Assembly (NCBI RefSeq): GCF_008831285.2
Contig: NW_022204597.1
Span: 1 to 41,715 of the forward strand
Reading direction: 5' to 3'
DNA length: 41,715 nt
Source of the DNA: Nymphaea colorata
Lineage: Eukaryota; Streptophyta; Magnoliopsida; Nymphaeales; Nymphaeaceae
A program made the translations under genes and the position numbers. Each line of letters opens with the position of its first letter. Within the stretch, counting starts at the first letter, position 1. Below are positions 1-10,053 of the stretch, in pieces. The notes beneath the pieces are model-generated. The model ran no database searches, was not told where the DNA came from, and worked only from the letters and a program-made list of their open reading frames with translations.

Positions 1-690
1 AGCCTGGGCATTTGGGAAATGAACTAGCTACTGACTGCAGAGGTGGAATGGAAGTTCTTATTGTAAGTAATAACACATTGCACCAAACATGGTATTTTAG
101 TGAACCAAAATTTTATGTGTCAGTATGATTAATGATGAATATATTCATGTTTAAATAGAAAAGAAATTTGTTTTACAGATAAAAAAATTGAAAAAAGTGA
201 AAAGGCTCAAAAAGACAGTTATTTTATGTAATTTCAAAGATGCCCCTTTTTCTTTTTCTTTTGGCATATAATTGTTGTGTGCACTGGCCGGTGCACACAA
301 ATCGAATTCCTCTTCTGAGTTTTGAGTCTCACCACCCCCTTCCTCCCTTTCTTATACGTTTTCTGTATTCCTTTTTGTTTTTGACATTTTTTGCAAAATC
401 ATTGACAATTTGAAACTTAATTATTTGTTCTCTCTCTCTTTCTGCCCTTATCTAGATATCGTGCCTTTCCGTGTAAGGTAAGCAAAAGAATTGAAACTGC
501 CTCATCATGCACTTGGTAAGATGGATAGACTTCAAATGTCATTTTCCATCTTGATCACATGTCCAATTGAACAGTTCAAAAAAAGAAACAGATATGGGAA
601 AAAAATTAATCTCTGATTAAGAAATAGATCGTTTCGGATTTAGGAAATAACATCCAACTGGATTCGGATTCAGATTCTGATATATATAAG
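1..690. repeat. Left arm of a large inverted repeat (dispersed element, continues beyond window start)
   Basis: Read on the plus strand, this stretch matches the reverse complement of about 25430-26120 almost base for base over several long tracts. Examples are the ACTGACTGCAGAGGTG tract near 30-46, the TGTGTGCACTGG palindrome near 276, and the CAATTGAACAGTTC tract near 564-577. The match runs off the left edge, so the element is longer than seen here. It ends in a GATTCGGATTCAG-type degenerate tract near 650-720. I see no terminal repeats that would assign a transposon class. Pairing was judged by eye. Confidence 0.8.
274..299. repeat. 26-bp near-palindrome within the dispersed element
   Basis: Ten-base arms TTGTGTGCAC and GTGCACACAA flank a six-base centre, TGGCCG. 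The matching site in the inverted copy lies near 25810-25835 and has one or two arm mismatches. It could be a hairpin or a dimer protein-binding site inside the element. No function can be inferred from sequence alone. Confidence 0.7.
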
Positions 691-699
691 TTTCGGATT

Positions 700-1240
700 G
701 GGTACGGATTCAGTTCAGATTTAGTTTTAAGTAATTACTCAAGCCAAGTCTTGTTTATTTGATCAGCTCAAATAATGTTTTTTTTTTCTTAAATTTTATT
801 TTTATTTTTTACCTTCCATTGAACGTATGCCTTCATTATGTCTCTACAAATAGATAATGTGCATGTATCGCCAGTTGATTTTTCTATTGATAGTTTGATT
901 TTTCTATTGATAGATGGATGAATGATGAGGATGAGTGCTTGTGGTAGGAATTTTTTTCTTCTATATTGATTTTTGAGGTTGGGATTGTCCAAATCAGGAA
1001 AGCTACTATTAGTTTTGACATCCTTCAAATCCTCATTCCCTTGAAAAAATACCTATTGATCGTCCTATTTGTAGTCTTGAAGAAGTGATCCACCTTTAAA
1101 AAAATGTCTTCCTAATCGGATTGAACCACAAGTTCCCCTCTCACTTACATAAAAATATTGAAGTTGAAAATTTTAAAAATTATCTCATAAATTTAAATTT
1201 CTATATAAAAAAGGGGCTTAAAATATCTCGTTGTTAGATC
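700..1240. other. AT-rich intergenic DNA, no gene seen
   Basis: Only short open frames without recognisable domains occur. There is a local duplication of GATTTTTCTATTGATAG near 878-912. No transposon hallmark or RNA gene was recognised. Confidence 0.5.
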
Positions 1241-1547
1241 ATTTTTTCTTCCTTCTTTTCTTCACTCTTTCTCATTTTTTTCTCTTGGAATCTTTATATC
1301 TGTCTGATTATTCCCTTAAAATCTATCTTCACAAATTTTCCTTTCTCTATTTCTTTTCTCTCCCTTAAAAATTTTTACATCTCCTCTCTCTCTCTCACAT
1401 TTTTCTTAAAATCTTTTGCTATTCTACTAGTTTTTCTCTTTATTTATTTTCTTTCTCTTCAAAACCTTTACCTCTCTATCCCTCTCGCACACATTTGTCT
1501 CTTAAACTCCTTGTTTTTCAGCTAGTTTTTTTCCCTTAAAATATTTA

Positions 1548-1594
<47 letters not shown>

Positions 1595-1860
1595 TTTTTC
1601 TCTTAAAATCTCCTGCTCTTCTACTAGTTTTCAATTAAAATCTCTTTCTCTTCTACTAGTTTTCCGCTTTATTTCTTTCCACTCATAAATTTTATTTCTC
1701 TCCCTCCTATTTTCTCTTAAAACCTCTTGCTCTTTTACTAGTTTTTCTCTATCTATATTTTCTCTTTCTTAAAAATCTTTGTCTCACTCTCTCTAAGTGT
1801 CTTGATAAAAGTTTATGAAACATTTTCCTTTAAAAAGAATTTACTTTCTTCACTTTATAA
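1240..1860. repeat. Pyrimidine-rich degenerate tandem repeat with CT/CA microsatellite
   Basis: The phrase TCTTAAAATCTCTTGCTCTT followed by CTACTAGTTTTTCTC and then TTTATTTCTTTC recurs in degenerate form at roughly 1380-1450, 1600-1640, 1640-1680 and 1710-1760. A (CT)n(CA)n tract sits at about 1550-1593. Shorter versions of the same phrase precede the downstream flanks of copies C (about 19680-19850) and D (about 35370-35530), so the tract belongs to the duplicated unit. Confidence 0.6.
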
Positions 1861-1889
1861 ATTTTTAACTTTTTTACCAAATACCACAC

Positions 1890-2900
1890 CACATATAGGT
1901 CGAAGATAATGTTTGGGTGAATATGAAATACATGGAGAATGAACATAGCCTTAAGATTATTTACCCATGGTAAAGGTGTTAAGAATGGCCAAGCATCGTA
2001 ATGACAGTCTAGTTCTTTTTTTTTTCTATTTACGTTTTTTAATACACTTCAAAAACAAAACCCAAACAATTTTTGGGATGCAAACAACCCTATTTGCACA
2101 GAAGGCAATATCAAACTGGGTGAGAGACACATATTGCAATACTCCCACAATACTTCAATATAACTAGCATCCTTGAAGTTCGAACTGTGACCGGCAAATA
2201 ATTTTATGAATGTAGCCATAAGCGTGCTCATGGGTTTGGCTTCATGCATTTTTGTATGCTTGAAAGATTAAAGATATTATTTCTCTGAGACAACACCAAG
2301 CTTCCTTTCAACATTGGTGGATTCATTTCCTACGGAGGGGTCTTCTATGTAACAACAGCATCATTTTGGTCTTTTTGACCATTTTTAGTCCATAACACGT
2401 GGTCCTTTGTTAGAGGGCCATCACATATAGCATCCTCCAATAACACATGATGCTCACAGCATATAATTCTCATCCTCCTCATTCAAGGGCTCTTCTTTTG
2501 ATAAAATTGAATTCAGTTCAAAATTTATTGGAATTGTGCATTTTTGTTCATTCTTCATGTTGAGCATTTTTTTGATAGGTTTGAAAAATTGTGCTGAGGA
2601 TTTATGTGAACTATGGCTATTGAGGTGTCCTTACTTAGAATAAGGCACAAACTGCAATAATGGACAAAGTTCCAAGCCTCCTTCACTTAACATGCACTGG
2701 AAATGTGCCAGTTGTTCTACAAGATTAGTCACCCAAATGCCTTAGGAATAGAACACATAAGCATATAAGCATGTCTTTATTAAATCCTACATGCAATTCT
2801 AATTGAGAAATGCAAGTGAGAGCTCTCAATGAAAGCAATCAAACTACATTTCCACCTCCAACTATTTAGCCAATCGCTGATCCCACCTGGAATTAAACTC
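1890..2900. repeat. 3' flanking block of receptor-kinase copy A (segmental duplication)
   Basis: This matches about 19925-20830 (3' of copy C) and 36230-37090 (3' of copy D). Shared landmarks are TTTTATGAATGT followed by GGCTTCATGCATTTTTGTATG, CATATAATTCTCATCCTCCTC, and TATTTAGCCAATCG-like sequence just before the gene end. Copy B lacks a clear equivalent. It shows that the duplicated segment extended well past the stop codon. No coding content was recognised. Confidence 0.75.
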
Positions 2901-3526
2901 ATTGTATATATGGATATATTTGAATTATCCTTCTATCATTCTTGTTTTCTGTCGTATCCTTCTGAGCCCTACAACCACTTCCTTCATGTCCATTCTGTCA
3001 TTTGGGGAGATCCTTGAATATGACAAGCCTATCTCCATTATCATTACTAGCAGATCATTCATAGCAGCTAATCTTTCAGTTGGAGTAATGTTGCTTTCAT
3101 TCAAAAGATGGCTGTCAATGACATCTGAAATTGAAACAGGAAATGCTTCAGCCACCCATTGCCTCAAACTAAAATCTCCATCAAACTGTTCATCAGTAGG
3201 CTTTTTCCTGTAAACACCTCAAGGAGGAGAATTCTGTAGCTGTAGACATCGGCTTTGGTTGACACCTTTCCAGCCATCCCAAATTCTAATTCAACCATTC
3301 AACAATATTAAACATGATTAGCGAGCACAAAATAATTAGATAATGCTAATGCATGACACAATAACAGTAATTTCTCCTTAATGGACTTAAGATCAATTGA
3401 ACCTCCAATCCTGCCTTTTTCATTTTGTATTCTGATACACATCTAAAAAGAATACAATCTTATTTTTTAGAACTGAAGTCCAATATAACTGATGTTCAAG
3501 TACCCTTAAAAGAAATCAAACATGTA

Positions 3527-3551
3527 TCCATATATATATATAATATACATA

Positions 3552-3610
<59 letters not shown>

Positions 3611-3631
3611 CATATATATATGTATATATAT
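3527..3631. repeat. TA/CATA microsatellite
   Basis: About 100 bp of alternating TA with interspersed CATA. Open frames here translate to Ile-Tyr runs and are artefacts. Confidence 0.95.
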
Positions 3632-4460
3632 TTATTGTAGAGCCTGTGAGGTTGGTTGTGGTTAATTAATTGTATGGTGTTTCTTTTAACTCTCCTGTGA
3701 CATAACTCCAAGTTCTTCTAAATGTCTCCTAAATTGTGTGAATTATTTAATAGTGTCAGTTGTCAGCCAATCTTAAGCCATTCGGTAGACAGGCATGTGT
3801 GATTAGGGATTTTAATACAAGAAAGGAACAAAAATTACAACTTATGTTAAAGGAAAAAGATCAATTGAAGACTATTGCTCGTTGAGAACATGTCACCAAT
3901 GCATATTTGTGTACATGTCTTCATGTGTGTGAACAATCAAATCATGATGATTAGATGGATCATGAATGTTTGCACATCAATTAATATGTTTATTGATATT
4001 TTATTGCAAATAATACACACACATAAGAGTATTATTACCTAATCACGTATATATATATATATAATATATGTATATAAAGGGGGAGAGAGAGGGAGAGAAA
4101 AAATTGGTAAAAACCAGACACTTTAATATTTTTCTTCAAAAATATTTTAAATAAAATATAAACATCCTAATATATTTATAAAAACAATTTTGATATAAAA
4201 CATGCTTTGAGTCAAGTTGTTTTTATGAAAAAAGTTGAATTTTCTATTATCAAAATGTTGATGCAATGACAGCCATTCATTTTTGCTAATTATGACAACA
4301 CTAGTAAAACCCAGAAATTATCAACTTCATATATATTTTGTGTGAACTATCCTTAAGATTATATTGGTAAAGTTAGATTAAAAGAAGAGCACTTTAAATA
4401 ACATAATTAAAGGGTCTCGTTCTTGTCCCTGATAAGTTGGTCTAGGTTTTACTGATCATT

Positions 4461-4492
<32 letters not shown>

Positions 4493-4666
4493 GTGGCTAC
4501 CTATGTGGCTGATGACCTTTTTGTTAAAAAATTTTGTGTCCCTAAGAGTGGCCACAATGCTTAAAACTGTAGCCAAGTGATTAACTATCATCAATGCATT
4601 TTTGCAATATTTTTAGTGATACAAAATAAAAGAAAGACATCTAGAGGTAGTCGGCTATTTCAATTC

Positions 4667-4668
<2 letters not shown>

Positions 4669-4728
<60 letters not shown>
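4669..4728. repeat. (AT)n(AG)n compound microsatellite
   Basis: About 38 bp of AT repeats pass directly into about 20 bp of AG repeats. The corresponding purine tract in copy D sits exactly at a deletion breakpoint. Confidence 0.95.
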
Positions 4729-7593
4729 GAAAAGAGAGAAATAACCAAGAGAAAACAACTCGCTAGAACTGGAAAAACTTCTCACTCTCTTTATCTCTCT
4801 TGATTTCACGTCACCTCCTCTTGGACCCATCCCATACACTCCCCCCTCCCTTTCTCAATCTCTATATGGGAGCATTATTGAATAGAGAGAATGCACACGA
4901 ACGACAGAGGCAAAATTTATAAAAAGAAAATAAATTAAGAGATAGTACCGGGCGCAATGTATCCCATGGTTCCAAGGGTGGTGGTAAGAGTCGATGACTT
5001 CTGACCAACTATAAACTTTGCAATGCCAAAATCACCAACGTATGCAGTCATGCTTTCGTATAGTAGTACATTACATGACTTCAGATCACAATGAAGTATC
5101 ATCTCCGAGTAACCATGGTGAAGATACTCTAAAGCACAAGCGACATCAATCATGATTTCCAATCTTTTGGAAGATTAAAGTGATGGGCACCCGAATGTAG
5201 ACAGACTTCTAGGCTGTCAAGGGGCATGTATTGGAGAACTAAAGCTTTGAAATCTTCATTAGAGCAAGATGTAATAATGACTTTAACAAGGTTTGGTGCC
5301 TGATTTGGTGCAAGATAGTGCATTCAATGTAAAAACTTTTAGATGCTCCGTCAAATAACAAATTAAGAACCTTAACAGCCACCATCATTCCATCTGCTAT
5401 AATTCCTCTGTACACTGATCCAAACTTTCCACTCCCAAGAAAGTTTGCTCCACTGAAATTGCTCGTTGCATGCAATAGCTCTCTGTAAGAAATCATTGGG
5501 AGAGTAATTCCTGGTAATCTTTCAATGTGTCAGGACGTTTCGACAACCCCCTCTTTCTATAGCATGAGATACCAATGAGCAAACAATGACCAAAAGTGCT
5601 GAGCCTCCAATTGCACAAGCGGCGATGACTCTAACCGCATTGCTCTTACATTGCCTCTCTGTTTTGTCTAAACACAATGGGACATGGAATTTGGGAGCTC
5701 CACATAGTGCATAGTTCCCTAGGAACAATTCGGCAGAAAGGTTTGCAAATTTTCCACCACTTGGAATCTCTCATTCCAATAGATTGAAGGACAAGTCCAA
5801 GACCTGGATGTGTTGAAGTTTCTCCAATGATTCTGGCATCTCACCGGAAAGCTTGTTGTGGGAAAGGTCAATAGCTTCAATGTTTACCATGTGATCAAGT
5901 TGTTGAGGAATTTGACCATCAAAAGTGTTCCAAGAGAGATTCAAATGCTCTACCAATTGGAGATTTGATAATGATCCAGGCAACTCTACACTTAGCTTGT
6001 TTGCAGAGATATACATGCTGATCATCATGGCAAAATTCCCGAGACCCAAAGGCAGGTGACCAGTGAAGGAGTTGTCCTGCAATCTAGCCGCCACAAGTCC
6101 TTCAACTCACAAAGACCAGGCGGTAGTGTTGATGACAAATTGTTTGAGCTTAGACTCAGCATTTGCAAACTAGTGAGATTTTTTACAGAGCTTGAAGTTG
6201 ACCCAGTTAGCATGTTGTGTCTAATATCAAAAGCATACATGCGGACCAACTGGTAGATTGATAGTGGGATTGAGCTTTCTAATGCATTTTTGTTAAATTG
6301 CAATATCTGTAAGTGCATATGTCCTATATTTGGTGGAATGAGCCCTTTTATTTTGTTGGAACTCAAATCTAAGGCAATTAACTTGGTCAAGTTGGCAAGG
6401 GATAAAGTGATAGTACCTTCAATCTGATTAGAGGAAAGGATAAGTTCCGACAAGGTGGTTGTTAGGTTTCCAAGAGTGGCAGGAAGAATGCCATTCAAAA
6501 GGTTATGTAATAGATAAACTCCCTCTAGCATCCGACACCTGGTGAGGGATGTGAGAATGGAGAGGTAACGGTTGCCGGGGACATTGGTCAACATATTTCC
6601 CCAAAGAGAAAGCTGCCCGAGTTGTGACAGACTACCTAGTTCTAATTGTATCAGACCACTAAATTTATTGCTTTGTTCACTAAGAACTTGAAGTCTCGTA
6701 GAATTAGAAAGACAAGCCGGGAGAGGGCCATCAATTTTTTTTTACCCATATATAGTTGTTGGAGATTGGGCAGGAAGCGGCCAGCATCCTTTGGTAGATG
6801 CCCTGTTAGTTGATTGATCGTTAAACTCAAACCCCAAAGAGTGGATAGGTTAAACAAGCTCTCTGGCAGTGTACCAGTGAGATTGTTCATTTGCATGCTA
6901 AAGGCCTTCAAGTGGTTTAGGCCTCCCAACTCAGGAGGAATGTTTCCATGTATCTTATTCTGACTGAGAATAAACCACTCCAGTTTTGTGAGATTAGCCA
7001 AAGCAACTGGAATGGTGCCAGTGAGCCTATTACCTTGAATGTTTAAGTGCATGAGTTCTGAAAAACTTCCTAGAAACTTTCGGATGCTTCCATAGAATTG
7101 GTTAAATCCCGCTGACAGTCTTTGGAGACCTCGACAATGGCTTAGTGTTTGTGGAATCAACCCCTCAATACTGTTTCTTCTTATAGAAAGATTTTCTAGC
7201 AGAGGGAGGTGACTAAAATCAAAGAGAAGGTGACCATAGAAACTGTCGTACAAGAGATCAAGAACTTGTATGGAGAGATTCCTGATGTATGGGGAGATGG
7301 TACCTTCAAGTGCCTTTCCGGAGAAGTTCAGAGCAACTACCCTTTGTAAACCACAACTGCATGAAACTCCATTCCAGTAGCAGAAAAAGATGTTGAAATT
7401 TCATTTTGATAACACGTTATATGGGTCTCTAGTGACGAGGGATTTGAAAGACAACAATGCAAATTGATCAGACACGTTGCTCAGAGAAACAAGGGCTGTG
7501 GGCACTTCCCTTTTGGCCGATAACCACAATGAAGGTGGAGGAGAAACACAAAAGAAAGACAAGTGGCTGAGGTGACTGACTGGTGGTTGCCAT

Positions 7594-8150
7594 GCCAGTC
7601 CAAATTTCTATGCAAAACATGCACAAACAGAAGAAGAAGCTAGGTCTTTAATTTATGTATGGATTTACATATAGTAAATTTGTGTGCTTCTTTACAAACT
7701 GAAGAAGACTCAGGGTCTACTGCTTCACAATTCCAAATCCAGCAGCACGACTAATGGTTACATCAACGAGACTTTTTCTTGGCCGCCCTTATCTTTTTCT
7801 CCTTTACCAGTTTTCCACTTGATTCAGTCCCAAATCAAAGTTATCAATTTGAACTCTTTTTTTAAAAGATTCCCAAAGCTGGGCTTCGACCATGTTCACA
7901 AAGGTTGTTTTTGCCTTTTAAATGGAGAGGTTTTTTTCAATGAAATATAAAAATCAAATAAATGAGAAATTAATAAGCAACATTAAAAAAATAGATAATA
8001 AATTAATAAGAATTAGAAAGTGGAAACAAGTAGTTTGACAATAAGAAAGAGTGAAAAAACACCTAAAGTGAAAAAAGGAAAAATGAGAATAATGCTGAAA
8101 AACACGTTTTTTTGCTATGGCATTTTTTTTTCAAAAATGAAATGGCAGTT
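7594..8150. repeat. Promoter/5' leader block of copy A
   Basis: Immediately upstream of the copy A start codon. It matches the regions upstream of copy B (12135-12670) and D (40884-41365). Shared landmarks are TAGGTCTTTAATTTATGTATG, CACAATTCCAAATCCAGC, GAGACTTTTTCTTGGCCGC, and TTTTTGCCTTTTAAATGGAG. It is likely the ancestral promoter and 5' UTR. I cannot place a single convincing TATA box or transcription start. Confidence 0.7.
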
Positions 8151-8249
8151 TTTGTCTTTTTATTAGGCTGACTTATTTTTCACACATTTAACGGTTTAAA
8201 AAAAAATGTGTTTCGCTTTCTTATTTCCAGACTTTGCATTTTCGGCACG

Positions 8250-8450
8250 GTCTTTTATCAGCACATTGAATGCCTTAATTGGTGCAATAGATTACATCAA
8301 CAAGATTTTGTTTTAGCTTGGCAAACATATTTTCAATATTATACTCTTCTTGCCTGTTTTCGACTCTAGCTTTTTTTTAATTTCTTTTTTTTTTAACCAA
8401 AGTTGAGTACACTGCATATAGTGGAAGGGACATTAACAGCGGAACTATGC
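8250..8450. repeat. Extra diverged copy of promoter-block sequence
   Basis: The phrases GATTACATCAACAAGATTTT and ACACTGCATATAGTGGAAGGGAC resemble GTATTACATCAACAAGACTTT and ACACTGCATTTAGTAGACGGGAC at about 18385-18535, and both echo the promoter blocks. No receptor gene is attached, so these look like orphaned fragments of the duplicated unit. Confidence 0.45.
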
Positions 8451-8559
8451 CCACCGATCAGATGATCGATGTTACCAAGCAAGACATTGTTTCCAATAAA
8501 TGCTTTAGTTCTGTGGTCAACTCAGAAGCACTAGTCCTCAGGCTGCACACATGGAGTCA

Positions 8560-8900
8560 TTGCTGGGCTCAAGCTCGAGTCGAGCTGCATAAGACCAGCA
8601 AAAGGTTGACTCGATAGACCAAAATCGTGGCTTGAGCTCGACTCGAGCTGTACAAGATCAGCAAAAAGTTGACTCAATAGACCAAATAGTGTCTTGAGTT
8701 TGGCTTGTTTAAGTTCCTTTACCAAGTTTTCCTTCAATTTCTTTGTTTTAAATTTGAAAATTAAGAAAAAGCTAAATTAAAGAAAATAGAGTCAAATTCA
8801 TGTAACTCGAACTAGACTCCTTTATAAACTTGAGTTATCAAATCAAGCATAACCGAACAAGCTCGAGCCGCGCTTGAGTTAGCACGAAGTTAAGGGTTAG
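8560..8900. repeat. CTCGAG-rich dispersed repeat with 63-bp tandem duplication
   Basis: Two units, CGAGCTGCATAAGACCAGCA (8581) and CGAGCTGTACAAGATCAGCA (8644), are 63 bp apart, each followed by GTTGACTC and ATAGACCAAA. Similar CTCGAG/CTTGAG-rich stretches occur at 24325-24430 and 33600-34030. Such tracts are common in plant genomes as decayed repeat DNA. I cannot assign the class. Confidence 0.55.
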
Positions 8901-10050
8901 TGTGTGCTCACGAAGAGAAGTGAAACCATGAACAAGTTATGTTCCAGCTTTTCCTGTTTCAAAAGAATATTTCTTTTAGTCGGCAATCGTGGGAAGGCAA
9001 GGTGTATATCCTTGTGGTTTTATGTTAATATAAACGGTGAAGGCACTAATTTTTCCAAATAAGTTGATATGAACATTTGAAAGTTTATTAAATATATGGG
9101 GACAAGAAGAAAAAGAAGATATTTGCACTGTTGATTAAGAGTAAACTTCTGTTAGTTACTAAATAGCTTACTTATAATTATTAAGATGAAAGGACTAAAA
9201 GTAGTTTCCACATAAGCAAATTAATTAGCTCATTGATTTCCATTATCGGCCACTGTGACAATACCAAATAACATACATACATGGTTAACTATGTCCCAAC
9301 CAGTTATGCCCTTTTATTATTACATGAAGTCATAAAAGATTAAAATCGATGTTGCTTTTACTTAATTATACAATTATTAGGTGGGAAAACATAGGCAAGC
9401 GTAAATGTTCATTTAAAGGGTACTAAGTTTATCATGGAACAACTGTGCTGTTTTTATAATAACAAAAGTTAGGTGTATTTTTGTCAATTGCCAGATGCTT
9501 CCTGGTAGCACTAGGAATTCTCCATTCTGGATCTTGGACTCAATCTGGTAGGATTTCAACCCAAGTCCCATTGTTGCCCTGACCATCGTCATGAAACATC
9601 ACTAATTTGGTTTTGCAAATCCACTTTAATTAGGTATGTAAATAGAATTAATAAGTTCAATTACCGCTTGACCGGATTTTCGATCCATTTTTGGTGCAGA
9701 AATTTGGAGCAAATGGGTTTAGATTGGTCATGCTCTTTCATAAGTGAATGAGAATGGGAGTCCAATGTTCCAGTGGGATCCAATAAGGATGTGAAATGAT
9801 ACATATACATATGAATGTCGGATCTGAATTTGTTTCTTAATTAGGATAGGATATAAAGACCCATCCGATTTGTTTTCATAGCAGCTAGTGGAAGGCTAAT
9901 TCCTACCTTATTAATCATGAGGTTGAAGAGAAATGGAACTGCATTAGCCAATAGATGTCATATATGTTACCAATAGAAGCAAAAGCAGGTCCCTTGTTTC
10001 CCATATAAATGTATAGGATGGTTTTATTTTTGTCATTCTTCCAAAAGGGA
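8900..10050. other. Intergenic DNA between copies A and B, nothing recognised
   Basis: AT-rich, without a domain-bearing frame, terminal repeats or an RNA gene that I can support. A short minus-strand frame around 9490-9600 is somewhat GC-richer but matches no family I recognise. Confidence 0.4.
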
Positions 10051-10053
10051 AGC

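Larger units (their letters stand above)
3286..4948 (-). other. Phase-1 intron of copy A, TA-microsatellite rich
   Basis: GT at 4948-4947 and AG at 3287-3286 bound the intron. The first base of the PE glutamate codon is on exon 1 and the other two on exon 2. It carries TA arrays at about 3527-3630, 4050-4075 and 4669-4708, the last followed by (GA)n to about 4728, and (CA)n at about 4461-4484. The intron is alignable with that of copy C and partly with copy D, so its position predates the duplications. Confidence 0.85.
2925..7593 (-). pseudogene. LRR receptor-like kinase pseudogene, copy A (two exons, full length but frameshifted)
   Basis: Exon 1 runs from an ATG at 7593 to 4949 and exon 2 from 3285 to a stop at 2925. 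The N-terminus reads as a secretion signal (MATTSQSPQPLVFLLCFS). LRRs of the LxxLxLxxNxLxGxIP type fill about 7390-5770 and a transmembrane segment lies near 5640-5570. The kinase has the glycine loop GSGKFGSV, the lysine of VAVK, a non-RD catalytic loop HCDLK, the DFG motif, and GYIAP at the exon end. The donor G|GTACTATC joins the acceptor TTAG|AATTTGGG to restore PEFGMAGKVS. Disabling changes include a base inserted in the signal-peptide region near 7515, TGG changed to TGA near 7405, frame breaks near 6650, 6090, 5570 and 5240, and a base lost in exon 2 near 3208. The family (XA21/FLS2/EFR type) senses microbial peptides at the plasma membrane. This copy should not encode a complete protein. 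Confidence 0.9.

Noticed and set aside
1967-2249. Small frames on both strands in the 3' flank of copy A
   Set aside because: The paralogous flanks of C and D carry indels that do not respect these frames, so they are not coding.
3425-3711. Open frames of repeated Ile-Tyr on both strands (also 22128-22425 and 22707-23026)
   Set aside because: They are translations of TA/CATA microsatellites and carry no protein signal.
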